Part shown: piece by piece, positions 1-4,787 of the stretch | Numbering within the stretch: the first letter of the stretch is position 1 | Layout: every line of letters starts with the position of its first letter | Assembly: GCA_004563195.1 (NCBI GenBank) | Contig: SFTJ01000069.1 | Location: forward strand, 1 to 13,592 | Length of the DNA: 13,592 nt | Source: a bacterium | GTDB lineage: Bacteria > Bacteroidota > Bacteroidia > Bacteroidales > Muribaculaceae | Reading direction: 5' to 3' | The notes under the pieces: generated by a model | Databases searched by the model: none | The model's input: the letters and a program-made list of their open reading frames with translations, nothing else | Told to the model about the DNA's origin: nothing | Position numbers and translations under genes: made by a program

Positions 1-98
1 CGCCGGTCAAATGAGACAGAAGCCATCTGCTGGCACGTGTGCCAGAGCAGCTCTCGGAAGGCCTCAAGCCTTAAGTCCAGTTCTCGCCTTGTTGCCAT
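1..98 (-). CDS. Partial early gene, N-terminus only (unknown function)
   Basis: The first 32 codons of a gene that leaves the window at its left edge. The ATG at 98-96 opens a frame starting MATRRELDLRLEAF and staying open to base 1. The visible part is probably a charged, amphipathic helix (RLEAFRELLWHTCQQM). The start lies inside the upstream 155-aa gene, overlapping it by 35 nt in another frame, which fits the overlaps seen throughout this operon. No Shine-Dalgarno is visible, as is usual in Bacteroidales. Too little is present to name a family. Its place in the early operon suggests a replication, recombination or regulatory role, but that is inference. Confidence 0.55.
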   Translation of the reverse strand, partial: MATRRELDLRLEAFRELLWHTCQQMASVSFDR

Positions 99-531
99 AT
101 GTCAGTCGATTAATTAGTGCTATACACATTTCCATTTGTTCATCTCTGGTAAGCGCATCATACATGTCCTCTATGTCCTTGTAGAGTAGTGCACGATAGT
201 AGTCCTTTAGCATGCCCTTACCGCCGATTTGCTTTTGAAGCCCAAGTATAACCCCGCGGCGATGCACCTTGTTGGCACTCTTTCCAATAACCTTGGCGAG
301 GATGGAGTTAGTGACATACGGGTATGCTGCAATCAGCACGATGTCTTGCTCCTCGCTCCACTCCTGGGTCTTACGATGCAATCCTAATTTAGCGCACATG
401 CATTTAATAGATCCTTCTGAGCGCTCCAGATGTGCCGACAATTCGGCGAGGCTCTTACCTGCAGCATTGTCCTTCAGCCACCTCACTTCGCTTGTTTTCC
501 AAAATCGTGGCTTGATTTGATATTTCTTCAT
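64..531 (-). CDS. Early phage protein with two Myb/SANT-like HTH repeats
   Basis: A 155-aa protein of unknown specific function, probably DNA-binding. It contains two similar segments, residues ~11-53 and ~58-99. Each starts with a tryptophan-containing block (WKTSEVRWL, then WSEEQDIVL), continues with LAELSAHL or ILAKVIGK, and ends in LGL(H/Q)K. This is the pattern of tandem SANT/Myb-like helix-turn-helix units, and looks like an internal duplication. The C-terminal ~50 residues (LKDYYRALLYKDIEDMYDAL...) are probably helical and are not recognised. The start ATG overlaps the TGA of the upstream membrane-protein gene by 4 nt (ATGA), which supports both the start choice and translational coupling. 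A role in early gene control or replication is inferred from position only. Confidence 0.75.
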   Translation of the reverse strand: MKKYQIKPRFWKTSEVRWLKDNAAGKSLAELSAHLERSEGSIKCMCAKLGLHRKTQEWSEEQDIVLIAAYPYVTNSILAKVIGKSANKVHRRGVILGLQKQIGGKGMLKDYYRALLYKDIEDMYDALTRDEQMEMCIALINRLTYGNKARTGLKA

Positions 532-743
532 TGCTTCTTAGTGTTTTCTTTCCACTCCTTGTAATTGACTTCCGCTTCATGCTTGGCGCCGATGTATGCC
601 ATGCCCCGCAAGGCTATGGCGAATCCGTACCACCATATCATCACCTCTATTGCGGCGCTCATCGAGCCGGCTGACTCCACGGCCAAAGTGCCAAGCAGCA
701 CACATATCAATGCTGCCACATTCATTGCTTTGTATAGTCTCAT
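528..743 (-). CDS. Small two-helix membrane protein (early operon)
   Basis: A 71-aa protein with two hydrophobic segments, about residues 7-25 (MNVAALICVLLGTLAVES) and 30-52 (AAIEVMIWWYGFAIALRG), and a charged lysine-rich C-terminus (YKEWKENTKKQ). It is therefore likely an inner-membrane protein with a short cytoplasmic tail. The TGA overlaps the ATG of the 155-aa gene by 4 nt, and the gene starts 11 nt after the end of the HTH gene. Two transmembrane helices in a small phage protein can indicate a holin, but the early-operon position and lack of an adjacent lysin argue against that. A membrane role in superinfection exclusion is equally possible. Function is not determined. Confidence 0.7.
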   Translation of the reverse strand: MRLYKAMNVAALICVLLGTLAVESAGSMSAAIEVMIWWYGFAIALRGMAYIGAKHEAEVNYKEWKENTKKQ

Positions 744-754
744 AGCTTTCGTTT

Positions 755-962
755 TTATTGGTTAATATCAGAAATTCGGAATCTAAGATGCCCGCGCTCA
801 TCCTTTGCGCAGTTGATAGCGCCTCTTGCCACGCGCTTATGCAATGCCGGCACGCTTATGCCGAGCATTTCGGCCGCTTCGGCAGAACTTAGCGCGCTCT
901 ATTGCTTCCAAGCGCTGTGCTAATTCTTGCACCGCCAACAAGGTTTTCATTTGTGCGTTCAT
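755..962 (-). pseudogene. Frameshifted (or recoded) small HTH_17/excisionase-like protein
   Basis: Two overlapping frames together spell one sensible protein of about 69 aa. The first frame starts at 962 with an ATG that overlaps the previous TGA by 4 nt, reads MNAQMKTLLAVQELAQRLEAIE, then continues as unconvincing sequence to a TAA at 837-839. From about 898 a second frame carries a clear helix-turn-helix of the excisionase/MerR-like HTH_17 kind: LSSAEAAEMLGIS, then VPALHKRVARGAI, then a wing-like GHLRFRISDINQ and TAA at 755-757. That frame has a TAG at 899-901 just before it and no suitable start. The join needs a net +1 (or -2) shift in the CGCGC tract near 893-898. This may be a small indel, a sequencing error or programmed recoding. 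If functional, the protein could be a recombination directionality factor or an early regulator. Confidence 0.65.
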
Positions 963-1153
963 AACAATCGCGTTACTATGGTTGATAAATTTTTCTTGTC
1001 CTCGCTCACCTTGAAGGTGCCGGTGGTCTTACGCCACACAGCGGCTCTGATTGAGCTGGCGCACGCCTCACCCAATGGGATGCTCAAACGCTCGCCAATT
1101 TCCATCGTTTCGAGCGTGCTCTTAATGTCAATTTTTTTGATAATTTTTGCCAT
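959..1153 (-). CDS. Small early-operon protein, first gene after leftward promoter
   Basis: A 64-aa basic protein opening MAKIIKKIDIKSTLETM and ending KVSEDKKNLSTIVTRLL. The middle (IGERLSIPLGEACASSIRAAVWRK) has the look of a small nucleic-acid-binding fold in which a helix with conserved Ser/Arg residues follows a short beta element. Similar short proteins are common in Bacteroidales prophages, but I cannot assign a named family. It is the first gene of the leftward early operon and lies opposite the CI-like repressor, the position a Cro or other early regulator would occupy. Its TGA overlaps the next ATG by 4 nt. Regulation by the 1223-1253 promoter and its palindromic operator is likely. 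Confidence 0.65.
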   Translation of the reverse strand: MAKIIKKIDIKSTLETMEIGERLSIPLGEACASSIRAAVWRKTTGTFKVSEDKKNLSTIVTRLL

Positions 1154-1177
1154 TTAACTGAATTTTAATTAGTTTTG
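1146..1177 (+). promoter_or_regulatory. Possible rightward promoter for the repressor gene
   Basis: TTTG at 1146-1149, a 20-nt spacer and TAGTTTTG at 1170-1177 match the Bacteroidetes primary sigma-factor pattern (TTTG, N19-21, TAnnTTTG). Transcription would begin near 1184 and cross both inverted repeats (1196-1220 and 1227-1241) before the repressor ATG at 1304, giving a ~120-nt leader. The -33 element lies over the start codon of the divergent early gene. It is a sequence match only; a nearer, weaker promoter is possible. Confidence 0.35.
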
Positions 1178-1195
1178 CCTTTAATTTTCTTTTGT

Positions 1196-1220
1196 TTGTT
1201 GTTGGTTTTAGTAACAACAA
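1196..1220. repeat. 8-bp inverted repeat at expected early-transcript start
   Basis: TTGTTGTT (1196-1203) and AACAACAA (1213-1220) are perfect inverted arms around a 9-nt spacer. The repeat falls at roughly +1 to +20 of the leftward transcript predicted from the promoter at 1223-1253. It could be a second operator or a 5'-leader hairpin of the early mRNA. Confidence 0.5.
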
Positions 1221-1222
1221 TG

Positions 1223-1253
1223 CAAATTTAGGATACCTAAACCGAAAAAGCAA
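1223..1253 (-). promoter_or_regulatory. Leftward early promoter (Bacteroidetes type)
   Basis: Read on the minus strand, TTG (1253-1251) is followed by 20 nt and then TAAATTTG (1230-1223), an exact match to the TAnnTTTG -7 consensus. Transcription should start near 1216, about 60 nt before the ATG of the 64-aa gene. The -7 box overlaps the palindrome at 1227-1241, so repressor binding there would block polymerase. Confidence 0.65.
1227..1241. promoter_or_regulatory. Palindromic operator, likely bound by CI-like repressor
   Basis: TTTAGG-ATA-CCTAAA is a perfect 6-bp inverted repeat with a 3-nt centre, placed between the divergent repressor and early genes and overlapping the -7 box of the leftward promoter. 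Size and position are those of a phage repressor operator. Isolated TTTAG half-sites also occur near 1207 and 1271. Binding is inferred from position. Confidence 0.6.
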
Positions 1254-1303
1254 GGAAACCAAAATAAAGTTTAGTTGAATTAAATTTTATTAACACTAAC
1301 ATT

Positions 1304-2005
1304 ATGGAAACAGTAAAAGAACGAATTGAAGCTTACCTCTATGCAAAAAGAATTACTAAGGCTGATTTTTGCCGAACAATTGATGTGTCTAAGGCTTATG
1401 TTGCGACGCTTGTGCGGTCGATTAGCCCCGAAAAATTGAAAAAAATTGCTGATTGTTACCCCGACCTCGACATTGCTTGGTTGATGACTGGAGAGGGCAG
1501 CATGCTCAAGCCCGTCGAGCCACAAGAATCCAACACCTATGTAGTGCGCGACGCCTCACTCGACTACAACAGCGCGCAAGGTGTGCCATTCTTCGATACA
1601 GAGGCGGCATCCTGCGGCCAATTAGCAGGATTCGGCACAGCTCTCGAAGCCAACAACCCATCCGACATCATCATCGTCCCGGGCATGCGCGCCCAAGAGG
1701 GCGATTTCTTTATTAGGACCCGCGGCCGCTCGATGATTGACACACTACATCCCGAACACTCCATCCCCGAAGGCGCGCTCGTCCTCGTCCGCCAATGGCA
1801 CGCCGATTATATACAGTGGGGCGAAATCTATTGCGTCGCCACCCCCGAAGGCTACGCCATCAAGCGACTAATGCCCAGCCCCGACCCCGAAAAAGTAACC
1901 CTACAGAGCGCCGATCAAATGCTCTACCCTCCCTATGAAATAGAAAAAACAACCATCTTAGCCCTCGGCCGAGTAATAGCGGTACTAACCTACCACGACA
2001 TCTAA
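1304..2005 (+). CDS. CI/LexA-like phage repressor (HTH + S24 peptidase)
   Basis: A 233-aa transcriptional repressor that likely maintains lysogeny and is inactivated by RecA-stimulated self-cleavage. Residues ~1-67 form an N-terminal helix-turn-helix domain (TKADFCRTIDVSKAYVATL) ending in the typical Bacteroidales IAWLMTGEGSM segment. Residues ~95-230 are an S24/LexA-like peptidase domain: nucleophile Ser143 in GRSM and base Lys187 in GYAIKRL. The hinge at residues 96-111 (FFDTEAASCGQLAGFG) contains Cys-Gly and Ala-Gly pairs, either of which could be the cleavage bond. The length is normal for the family. The gene is divergent from the early operon across a 150-bp operator region and co-directional with int. 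The 3' half is markedly C-rich on the coding strand. Confidence 0.92.
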   Translation: METVKERIEAYLYAKRITKADFCRTIDVSKAYVATLVRSISPEKLKKIADCYPDLDIAWLMTGEGSMLKPVEPQESNTYVVRDASLDYNSAQGVPFFDTEAASCGQLAGFGTALEANNPSDIIIVPGMRAQEGDFFIRTRGRSMIDTLHPEHSIPEGALVLVRQWHADYIQWGEIYCVATPEGYAIKRLMPSPDPEKVTLQSADQMLYPPYEIEKTTILALGRVIAVLTYHDI

Positions 2006-2106
2006 CGCTCTACATCCGCTCTACAAATACCAAGCACCAACAACATAACACCAACACAACCAACCAATTACCCCACCCAATAAAACCCCAGGCGGATCAC
2101 GAAAAT

Positions 2107-2133
2107 AGGGGTAGCATTTAGCTGCCCCTTTTT
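2107..2133 (+). terminator. Intrinsic terminator after the repressor gene
   Basis: AGGGGTAGC (2107-2115), a 5-nt loop and GCTGCCCCT (2121-2129) form a 9-bp stem with one G-U pair, followed by a T-rich run. It lies 102 nt after the repressor stop. The stretch before it, about 2026-2092, is rich in C and A and almost free of G, the composition expected of a Rho-loading segment, so termination may be doubly assured. It separates repressor from int transcription. Confidence 0.75.
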
Positions 2134-2157
2134 GTTAATTTGTTGATTATGTGTTAC

Positions 2158-2187
2158 TTGATTTTGTAATATGCTTGGTTAACCTTG
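2158..2187 (+). promoter_or_regulatory. Possible integrase promoter
   Basis: TTG (2158-2160), 19 nt and TAACCTTG (2180-2187) resemble the Bacteroidetes pattern with one mismatch in the -7 box. It lies downstream of the repressor terminator and ~100 nt before the integrase ATG, and transcripts would cross both repeat arrays at 2219-2286. The box overlaps the 8-bp palindrome GGTTAACC (2178-2185). Weak sequence match only. Confidence 0.3.
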
Positions 2188-2218
2188 TTTTTTGCCGCGT
2201 TTTTTGTCTACCGTTAAA

Positions 2219-2248
2219 GGACATTCACGGACATTCGCGGACATTTTG
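2219..2248. repeat. Three tandem 10-bp repeats (GGACATTCxC) upstream of int
   Basis: Three copies of a 10-bp unit run head to tail: GGACATTCAC (2219-2228), GGACATTCGC (2229-2238) and the diverged GGACATTTTG (2239-2248). A 10-bp period puts every copy on the same face of the helix, as expected for cooperative binding by an integrase arm domain, excisionase or regulator. The array sits in the non-coding leader of int. Confidence 0.6.
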
Positions 2249-2286
2249 TTTTACCAATGTTTTACACGATTTCAAAAATGTTTTAC
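2247..2286. repeat. Three phased TGTTTTAC repeats next to the int start
   Basis: TGTTTTAC occurs exactly at 2247-2254, 2258-2265 and 2279-2286, with start-to-start distances of 11 and 21 bp (about one and two helical turns). The last two are extended to ATGTTTTACA. They follow the GGACATT array and end directly before the integrase ATG. The layout resembles arm-type sites of a tyrosine recombinase or a cluster of autoregulatory sites. The attachment core itself was not identified. Confidence 0.55.
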
Positions 2287-2287
2287 A

Positions 2288-3415
2288 ATGAAAAAACCGA
2301 CATTTTCTATTATCTATAATCGTCGAAAAGATGCTTCAGCCTCACACGCCTCGGCTGTCGAGGTGCGCGTTACAGCTGAGCGTCGCACCATCTATCTAAG
2401 CACCGGCGTTCGGCTAAAGTCTCACGAATGGAATGGTAGCAGAGTAGTGCGCCGCCTTGATGCCGATGCTTGTAATGCCACTATAAGCCAATTTTCCGAC
2501 GCTGTGGCGGCCGCAATTAATGACCTATGGAGTAGTGGCTCATTTTCTTTTGACGCGCTCAAGGAGCGGCTAAATAAGGCTCAGGACCCGCGCCCTGAGT
2601 TATTCAGCTGGTGGCTTGAACGTATCAATGCCAAGCCACTCAAGGAATCCACACGCAAGCAGCACATCGTAGCGCTTGAGTTCGTCAAGGCTTCGGGCTT
2701 AGTCTCATCATGGGATGATGTTACACCGGCATCATTGCTACTCCTCGACGAGGCAATCAAGCGTCGCGTCCGGTCATCCACCTCTGTGTATGGATATCAC
2801 AAGCGCATTAAGCCATATTTTCGTGATGCTGAGACATTCGGTTTCATAGCTCGCAGCCCCTATGTTGGCTTTGCAACGCCGCACGGAAAGAGCGAGCGCA
2901 TCGCCTATCTTACCGACGACGAGCGCCACGCCATGGAGGTGGTAGAGCTAAGCGATAGCAGCCTTATCCATGCTCGCGACTGCTTCCTATTTTGCTGCTA
3001 CACCGGCCTTGCATACGCAGATGCCAGCTCTCTCACTCGCGACAACTTTATGGATCGTGATGGAGCACTTTACATCATCAGCGAACGCACCAAAAATAGG
3101 AGCGAAATAGCAATCAAGGTCATCGACAAGGCCCGCGCACTGTTGGAGCGCTACGACTTTAAGATGCCTTTTGTTAGCAATCAGAAATACAACTTATACC
3201 TCAAAGCCGTAGCAAAGCACGCAGGCATCAGCAAGCGAGTGACATCCCACATGGCGCGGCACACCTTCGCGACATCAGCGCTACACAACGGCATACCTAT
3301 CGAGGTGGTGAGCAAGATGCTTAGCCATGCCGACATCGGCACAACTCAGTTATATGCCAAGGTGCTCGCCGCCGATGTGATGGCAGCCTTCGATAAGCTA
3401 AACGAGACCAAATAA
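2288..3415 (+). CDS. int: Tyrosine recombinase / phage integrase
   Basis: A 375-aa site-specific recombinase that should integrate the phage genome and, with a directionality factor, excise it. The start at 2288 (MKKPTFSIIYNRRKD) is preferred over an in-frame ATG at 2192, because the extra 32 codons would be repeat DNA and MKKPTFSI is a typical Bacteroidetes integrase opening. Residues ~1-75 are an arm-type N-terminal domain, ~90-195 a SAM-like core-binding domain and ~205-370 the catalytic domain. Visible catalytic residues are Lys269 (RTKNRSE), His321 and Arg324 (HMARHTFAT), His347 (MLSHADIGTTQLY) and nucleophile Tyr356. Box I reads TGLAYAD, with Ala242 where an arginine is usual; Bacteroidetes integrases such as IntDOT also lack this arginine. 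Length and motifs indicate an intact enzyme. Confidence 0.95.
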   Translation: MKKPTFSIIYNRRKDASASHASAVEVRVTAERRTIYLSTGVRLKSHEWNGSRVVRRLDADACNATISQFSDAVAAAINDLWSSGSFSFDALKERLNKAQDPRPELFSWWLERINAKPLKESTRKQHIVALEFVKASGLVSSWDDVTPASLLLLDEAIKRRVRSSTSVYGYHKRIKPYFRDAETFGFIARSPYVGFATPHGKSERIAYLTDDERHAMEVVELSDSSLIHARDCFLFCCYTGLAYADASSLTRDNFMDRDGALYIISERTKNRSEIAIKVIDKARALLERYDFKMPFVSNQKYNLYLKAVAKHAGISKRVTSHMARHTFATSALHNGIPIEVVSKMLSHADIGTTQLYAKVLAADVMAAFDKLNETK

Positions 3416-3442
3416 AGAGAGGGGCGTTGTGCCCCTCTCTTT
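3414..3442. terminator. Bidirectional terminator between int and the accessory operon
   Basis: AAAGAGAGGGGC (3414-3425) and GCCCCTCTCTTT (3431-3442) form a perfect 12-bp stem with a 5-nt loop. The A/T ends supply a short U-tract in both directions. The stem contains the last bases of the int stop codon and abuts the stop codon of the convergent XRE gene, so one hairpin serves both genes. Confidence 0.85.
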
Positions 3443-3638
3443 ACTTAATAATTATTTCCTTTCCGAGGGCCTTTGCGACCTTGATGCAAATGCCCAAATT
3501 AGGCGCGTTGGCCGCCTTGACAATCGTCATTATGCTGCTCTTCGAGACGCCAGCCGATGCCGCAAGCGCTCGGTAAGATAGCCCTCGGCGCTCCATCTCT
3601 TGCGCCACCCAGGCACAAAAATCACGATAATCCTCCAT
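3441..3638 (-). CDS. Small XRE-family (Cro/CI-like) HTH regulator
   Basis: A 65-aa protein that is essentially one helix-turn-helix domain: helices around residues 5-18 (RDFCAWVAQEMERR), 20-29 (LSYRALAASAG), recognition helix 31-41 (VSKSSIMTIVK) and 47-60 (NLGICIKVAKALGK). It is the last gene of the three-gene leftward operon and overlaps the 160-aa gene by 17 nt. A single-domain XRE protein in such an operon often represses its own promoter, and the 20-bp palindrome at 4648-4667 is the obvious candidate site. An antitoxin role is possible but unsupported, since neither partner resembles a known toxin. The stop codon abuts the bidirectional terminator. Confidence 0.8.
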   Translation of the reverse strand: MEDYRDFCAWVAQEMERRGLSYRALAASAGVSKSSIMTIVKAANAPNLGICIKVAKALGKEIIIK

Positions 3639-4104
3639 GGTCGTCGTCAGTTAGATAGTCCGCAGCAGCTTGCAACATCGACAGCGAGGTAAGCACTGTC
3701 TTTCGCTCGTTGTAATCGCTCCCAGCTTCATCAAGATTGTGAAGGTTGGAGTGGATAAGTAATTTGAGGAACTCGACGCACTCCTGACGAGTGGGCTGAT
3801 TAACATTCATGGGCTTGACAGTTGTGTCGATGTAATGCTTCGCGGCCTTCTTGAGCAACGTGCGCACATCCGTTGTCTTTGGGTTATCACCAATGCTCCT
3901 TACAATAGCTATCCTGATGCTTATACCGACTCCGCGGCTCTGTATGCGATAATCATCGCCCACCTCGTCTATGTCTCCATCTAAATAGTCTATCTTGGCT
4001 ACAAAGCCGTTATCGCGGTCTGTGCACACAATCCAATCACATTCGCCTTTCTTGTGTGCTCTATTTGTATCTAATACAAATATTGGTAACTCTCTCTTTG
4101 CCAT
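3622..4104 (-). CDS. Unknown protein, middle gene of the accessory operon
   Basis: A 160-aa acidic, soluble-looking protein of no family I recognise. The N-terminal half (residues ~7-75) alternates hydrophobic and charged residues (PIFVLDTN, DWIVCTDRDNGFVAKIDYLDGD, VGISIRIAIVRSIGD) and is probably beta-rich. The C-terminal half (~80-150) is probably helical (TLLKKAAKHYI, QECVEFLKLLIHSNLHNLDEAG, VLTSLSMLQAAADYL). There is no signal peptide or membrane segment. It follows the 156-aa gene by 12 nt and overlaps the XRE gene by 17 nt, so the three are co-transcribed. Position between late operon and integrase, with its own promoter, is typical of lysogenic-conversion or immunity genes; this is inferred from location only. 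Confidence 0.65.
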   Translation of the reverse strand: MAKRELPIFVLDTNRAHKKGECDWIVCTDRDNGFVAKIDYLDGDIDEVGDDYRIQSRGVGISIRIAIVRSIGDNPKTTDVRTLLKKAAKHYIDTTVKPMNVNQPTRQECVEFLKLLIHSNLHNLDEAGSDYNERKTVLTSLSMLQAAADYLTDDDHGGLS

Positions 4105-4116
4105 AGTTGTAATTGT

Positions 4117-4587
4117 TTATTTGGTTAAAAATGCGTTAACTGATTCTTTTGAATATTTTTTTGAAAAGAACTCTCGCTTGTAGTTTGACGCCTTAAGCCA
4201 TGCGTAGTAGTCTTTAAGCAACTTGCCGGCTGCCTTAACCTCAGCAAGCACATCATTCGATGCTTCTTTGTTAGCCTTTACCTTTGCTTTAGAAGCTGCT
4301 CGCTTAGCATTTGCTACGGCATTAATTTCATCAACCTTTGAGCAATATTCCGCGCTCTTTTCAAGAGCATAAGCTATCACCCATAATTGCTTAACACTTA
4401 GGTGTGCGTCGCTTTCAAGCAGTTGTGCTGCCAATGTACCATCTGCTACATACTGGCGAAGCTCGCCTCGCATTTCGGTTACCTCATTCCATTGCTCTAC
4501 AGTTCTGCCGTTGTATGGGAAGGCGCTCATAATGTAGTTAACTTTTGCGTTATCAATGCTTTCGAATATTTGTTTTACGTTTGCCAT
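4117..4587 (-). CDS. Unknown helical protein, first gene of the accessory operon
   Basis: A 156-aa protein not assigned to a family. Residues ~1-75 (MANVKQIFESIDNAKVNYI ... LSVKQLWVIAYALEKSAEY) look helical. Residues ~85-125 are an Ala/Lys/Glu-rich stretch (INAVANAKRAASKAKVKANKEAS) likely to form a long, possibly coiled-coil helix. The C-terminus has aromatic and basic clusters (LLKDYYAWLKASNYKREFFSKKYSK). There is no signal peptide or transmembrane segment. The Lys-rich C-terminal half could bind nucleic acid, which is only a guess. It is the promoter-proximal gene, starting about 30 nt after the predicted transcription start, and its neighbours are an unknown 160-aa protein and an XRE regulator. 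Confidence 0.65.
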   Translation of the reverse strand: MANVKQIFESIDNAKVNYIMSAFPYNGRTVEQWNEVTEMRGELRQYVADGTLAAQLLESDAHLSVKQLWVIAYALEKSAEYCSKVDEINAVANAKRAASKAKVKANKEASNDVLAEVKAAGKLLKDYYAWLKASNYKREFFSKKYSKESVNAFLTK

Positions 4588-4624
4588 GTTGTATCTGTTA
4601 TAGTGTTATTTCTGATTTCTGATG

Positions 4625-4656
4625 CTAAGTTAATGCTTTATTTTGAATTGTCCAAA
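4625..4656 (-). promoter_or_regulatory. Promoter of the accessory operon
   Basis: On the minus strand TTTG (4656-4653), a 20-nt spacer and TAACTTAG (4632-4625) fit the Bacteroidetes consensus with one mismatch in the -7 box. Transcription would start near 4618, about 30 nt before the first ATG (4587). The -33 TTTG lies inside the perfect palindrome 4648-4667, so a bound protein would mask it. Confidence 0.6.
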
Positions 4657-4667
4657 ATTTTGGACAA
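4648..4667. promoter_or_regulatory. Perfect 20-bp palindrome, likely operator
   Basis: TTGTCCAAAA and its exact reverse complement TTTTGGACAA are joined without a spacer, in an AT-rich intergenic region. It covers the -33 element of the promoter for the 4587-3441 operon. There is no U-tract next to it, which argues against a terminator. The probable ligand is a dimeric HTH protein, perhaps the XRE regulator encoded at 3441-3638 or the phage repressor. Confidence 0.7.
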
Positions 4668-4731
4668 CAAAATAGCGAAAAAGTCTATTATTTAACACTA
4701 TTTTGCATTTTAGTGGCAAAAACAATAAAAA

Positions 4732-4761
4732 ATAGCGCCAAATTTCACAACTTGACGCTAT
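4732..4761 (-). terminator. Intrinsic terminator of the late operon
   Basis: On the minus strand ATAGCGTCAA (4761-4752), a 10-nt loop and TTGGCGCTAT (4741-4732) form a 10-bp stem with one G-U pair, followed directly by TTTTTTATTG. It lies 26 nt after the stop of the 68-aa gene and separates late transcription from the accessory-operon promoter. Confidence 0.8.
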
Positions 4762-4787
4762 CTCCTTAACAAAACTAAATTATGGAA

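Noticed and set aside
528..743. Holin call for the 71-aa membrane protein
   Set aside because: It is in the early operon without a lysin beside it; two helices alone are not sufficient evidence.
826..1157. Plus-strand open frames opposite the early operon
   Set aside because: They are antisense to genes with good protein-like sequence and coupled starts, and have no recognisable domain.
2219..2286. CRISPR array
   Set aside because: The repeat units are only 8-10 bp, without spacers of CRISPR length, and no cas genes are present.
2192..2287. N-terminal extension of the integrase from an upstream in-frame ATG
   Set aside because: The 32 extra codons consist of phased direct repeats and give unconvincing protein; MKKPTFSI at 2288 is the typical family start.
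3441..4104. Toxin-antitoxin pair
   Set aside because: The XRE protein could be an antitoxin, but the 160-aa neighbour shows no toxin motif (no HipA, RelE, HigB or Fic signature).
64..4587. Homology between the 155-aa and 156-aa proteins through a shared LKDYY segment
   Set aside because: Only five consecutive residues agree, in otherwise unlike proteins; chance is sufficient.
4648..4667. Palindrome as a terminator
   Set aside because: No adjacent U-tract, AT-rich centre without a loop, and position upstream of a gene; the true terminator is at 4732-4761.
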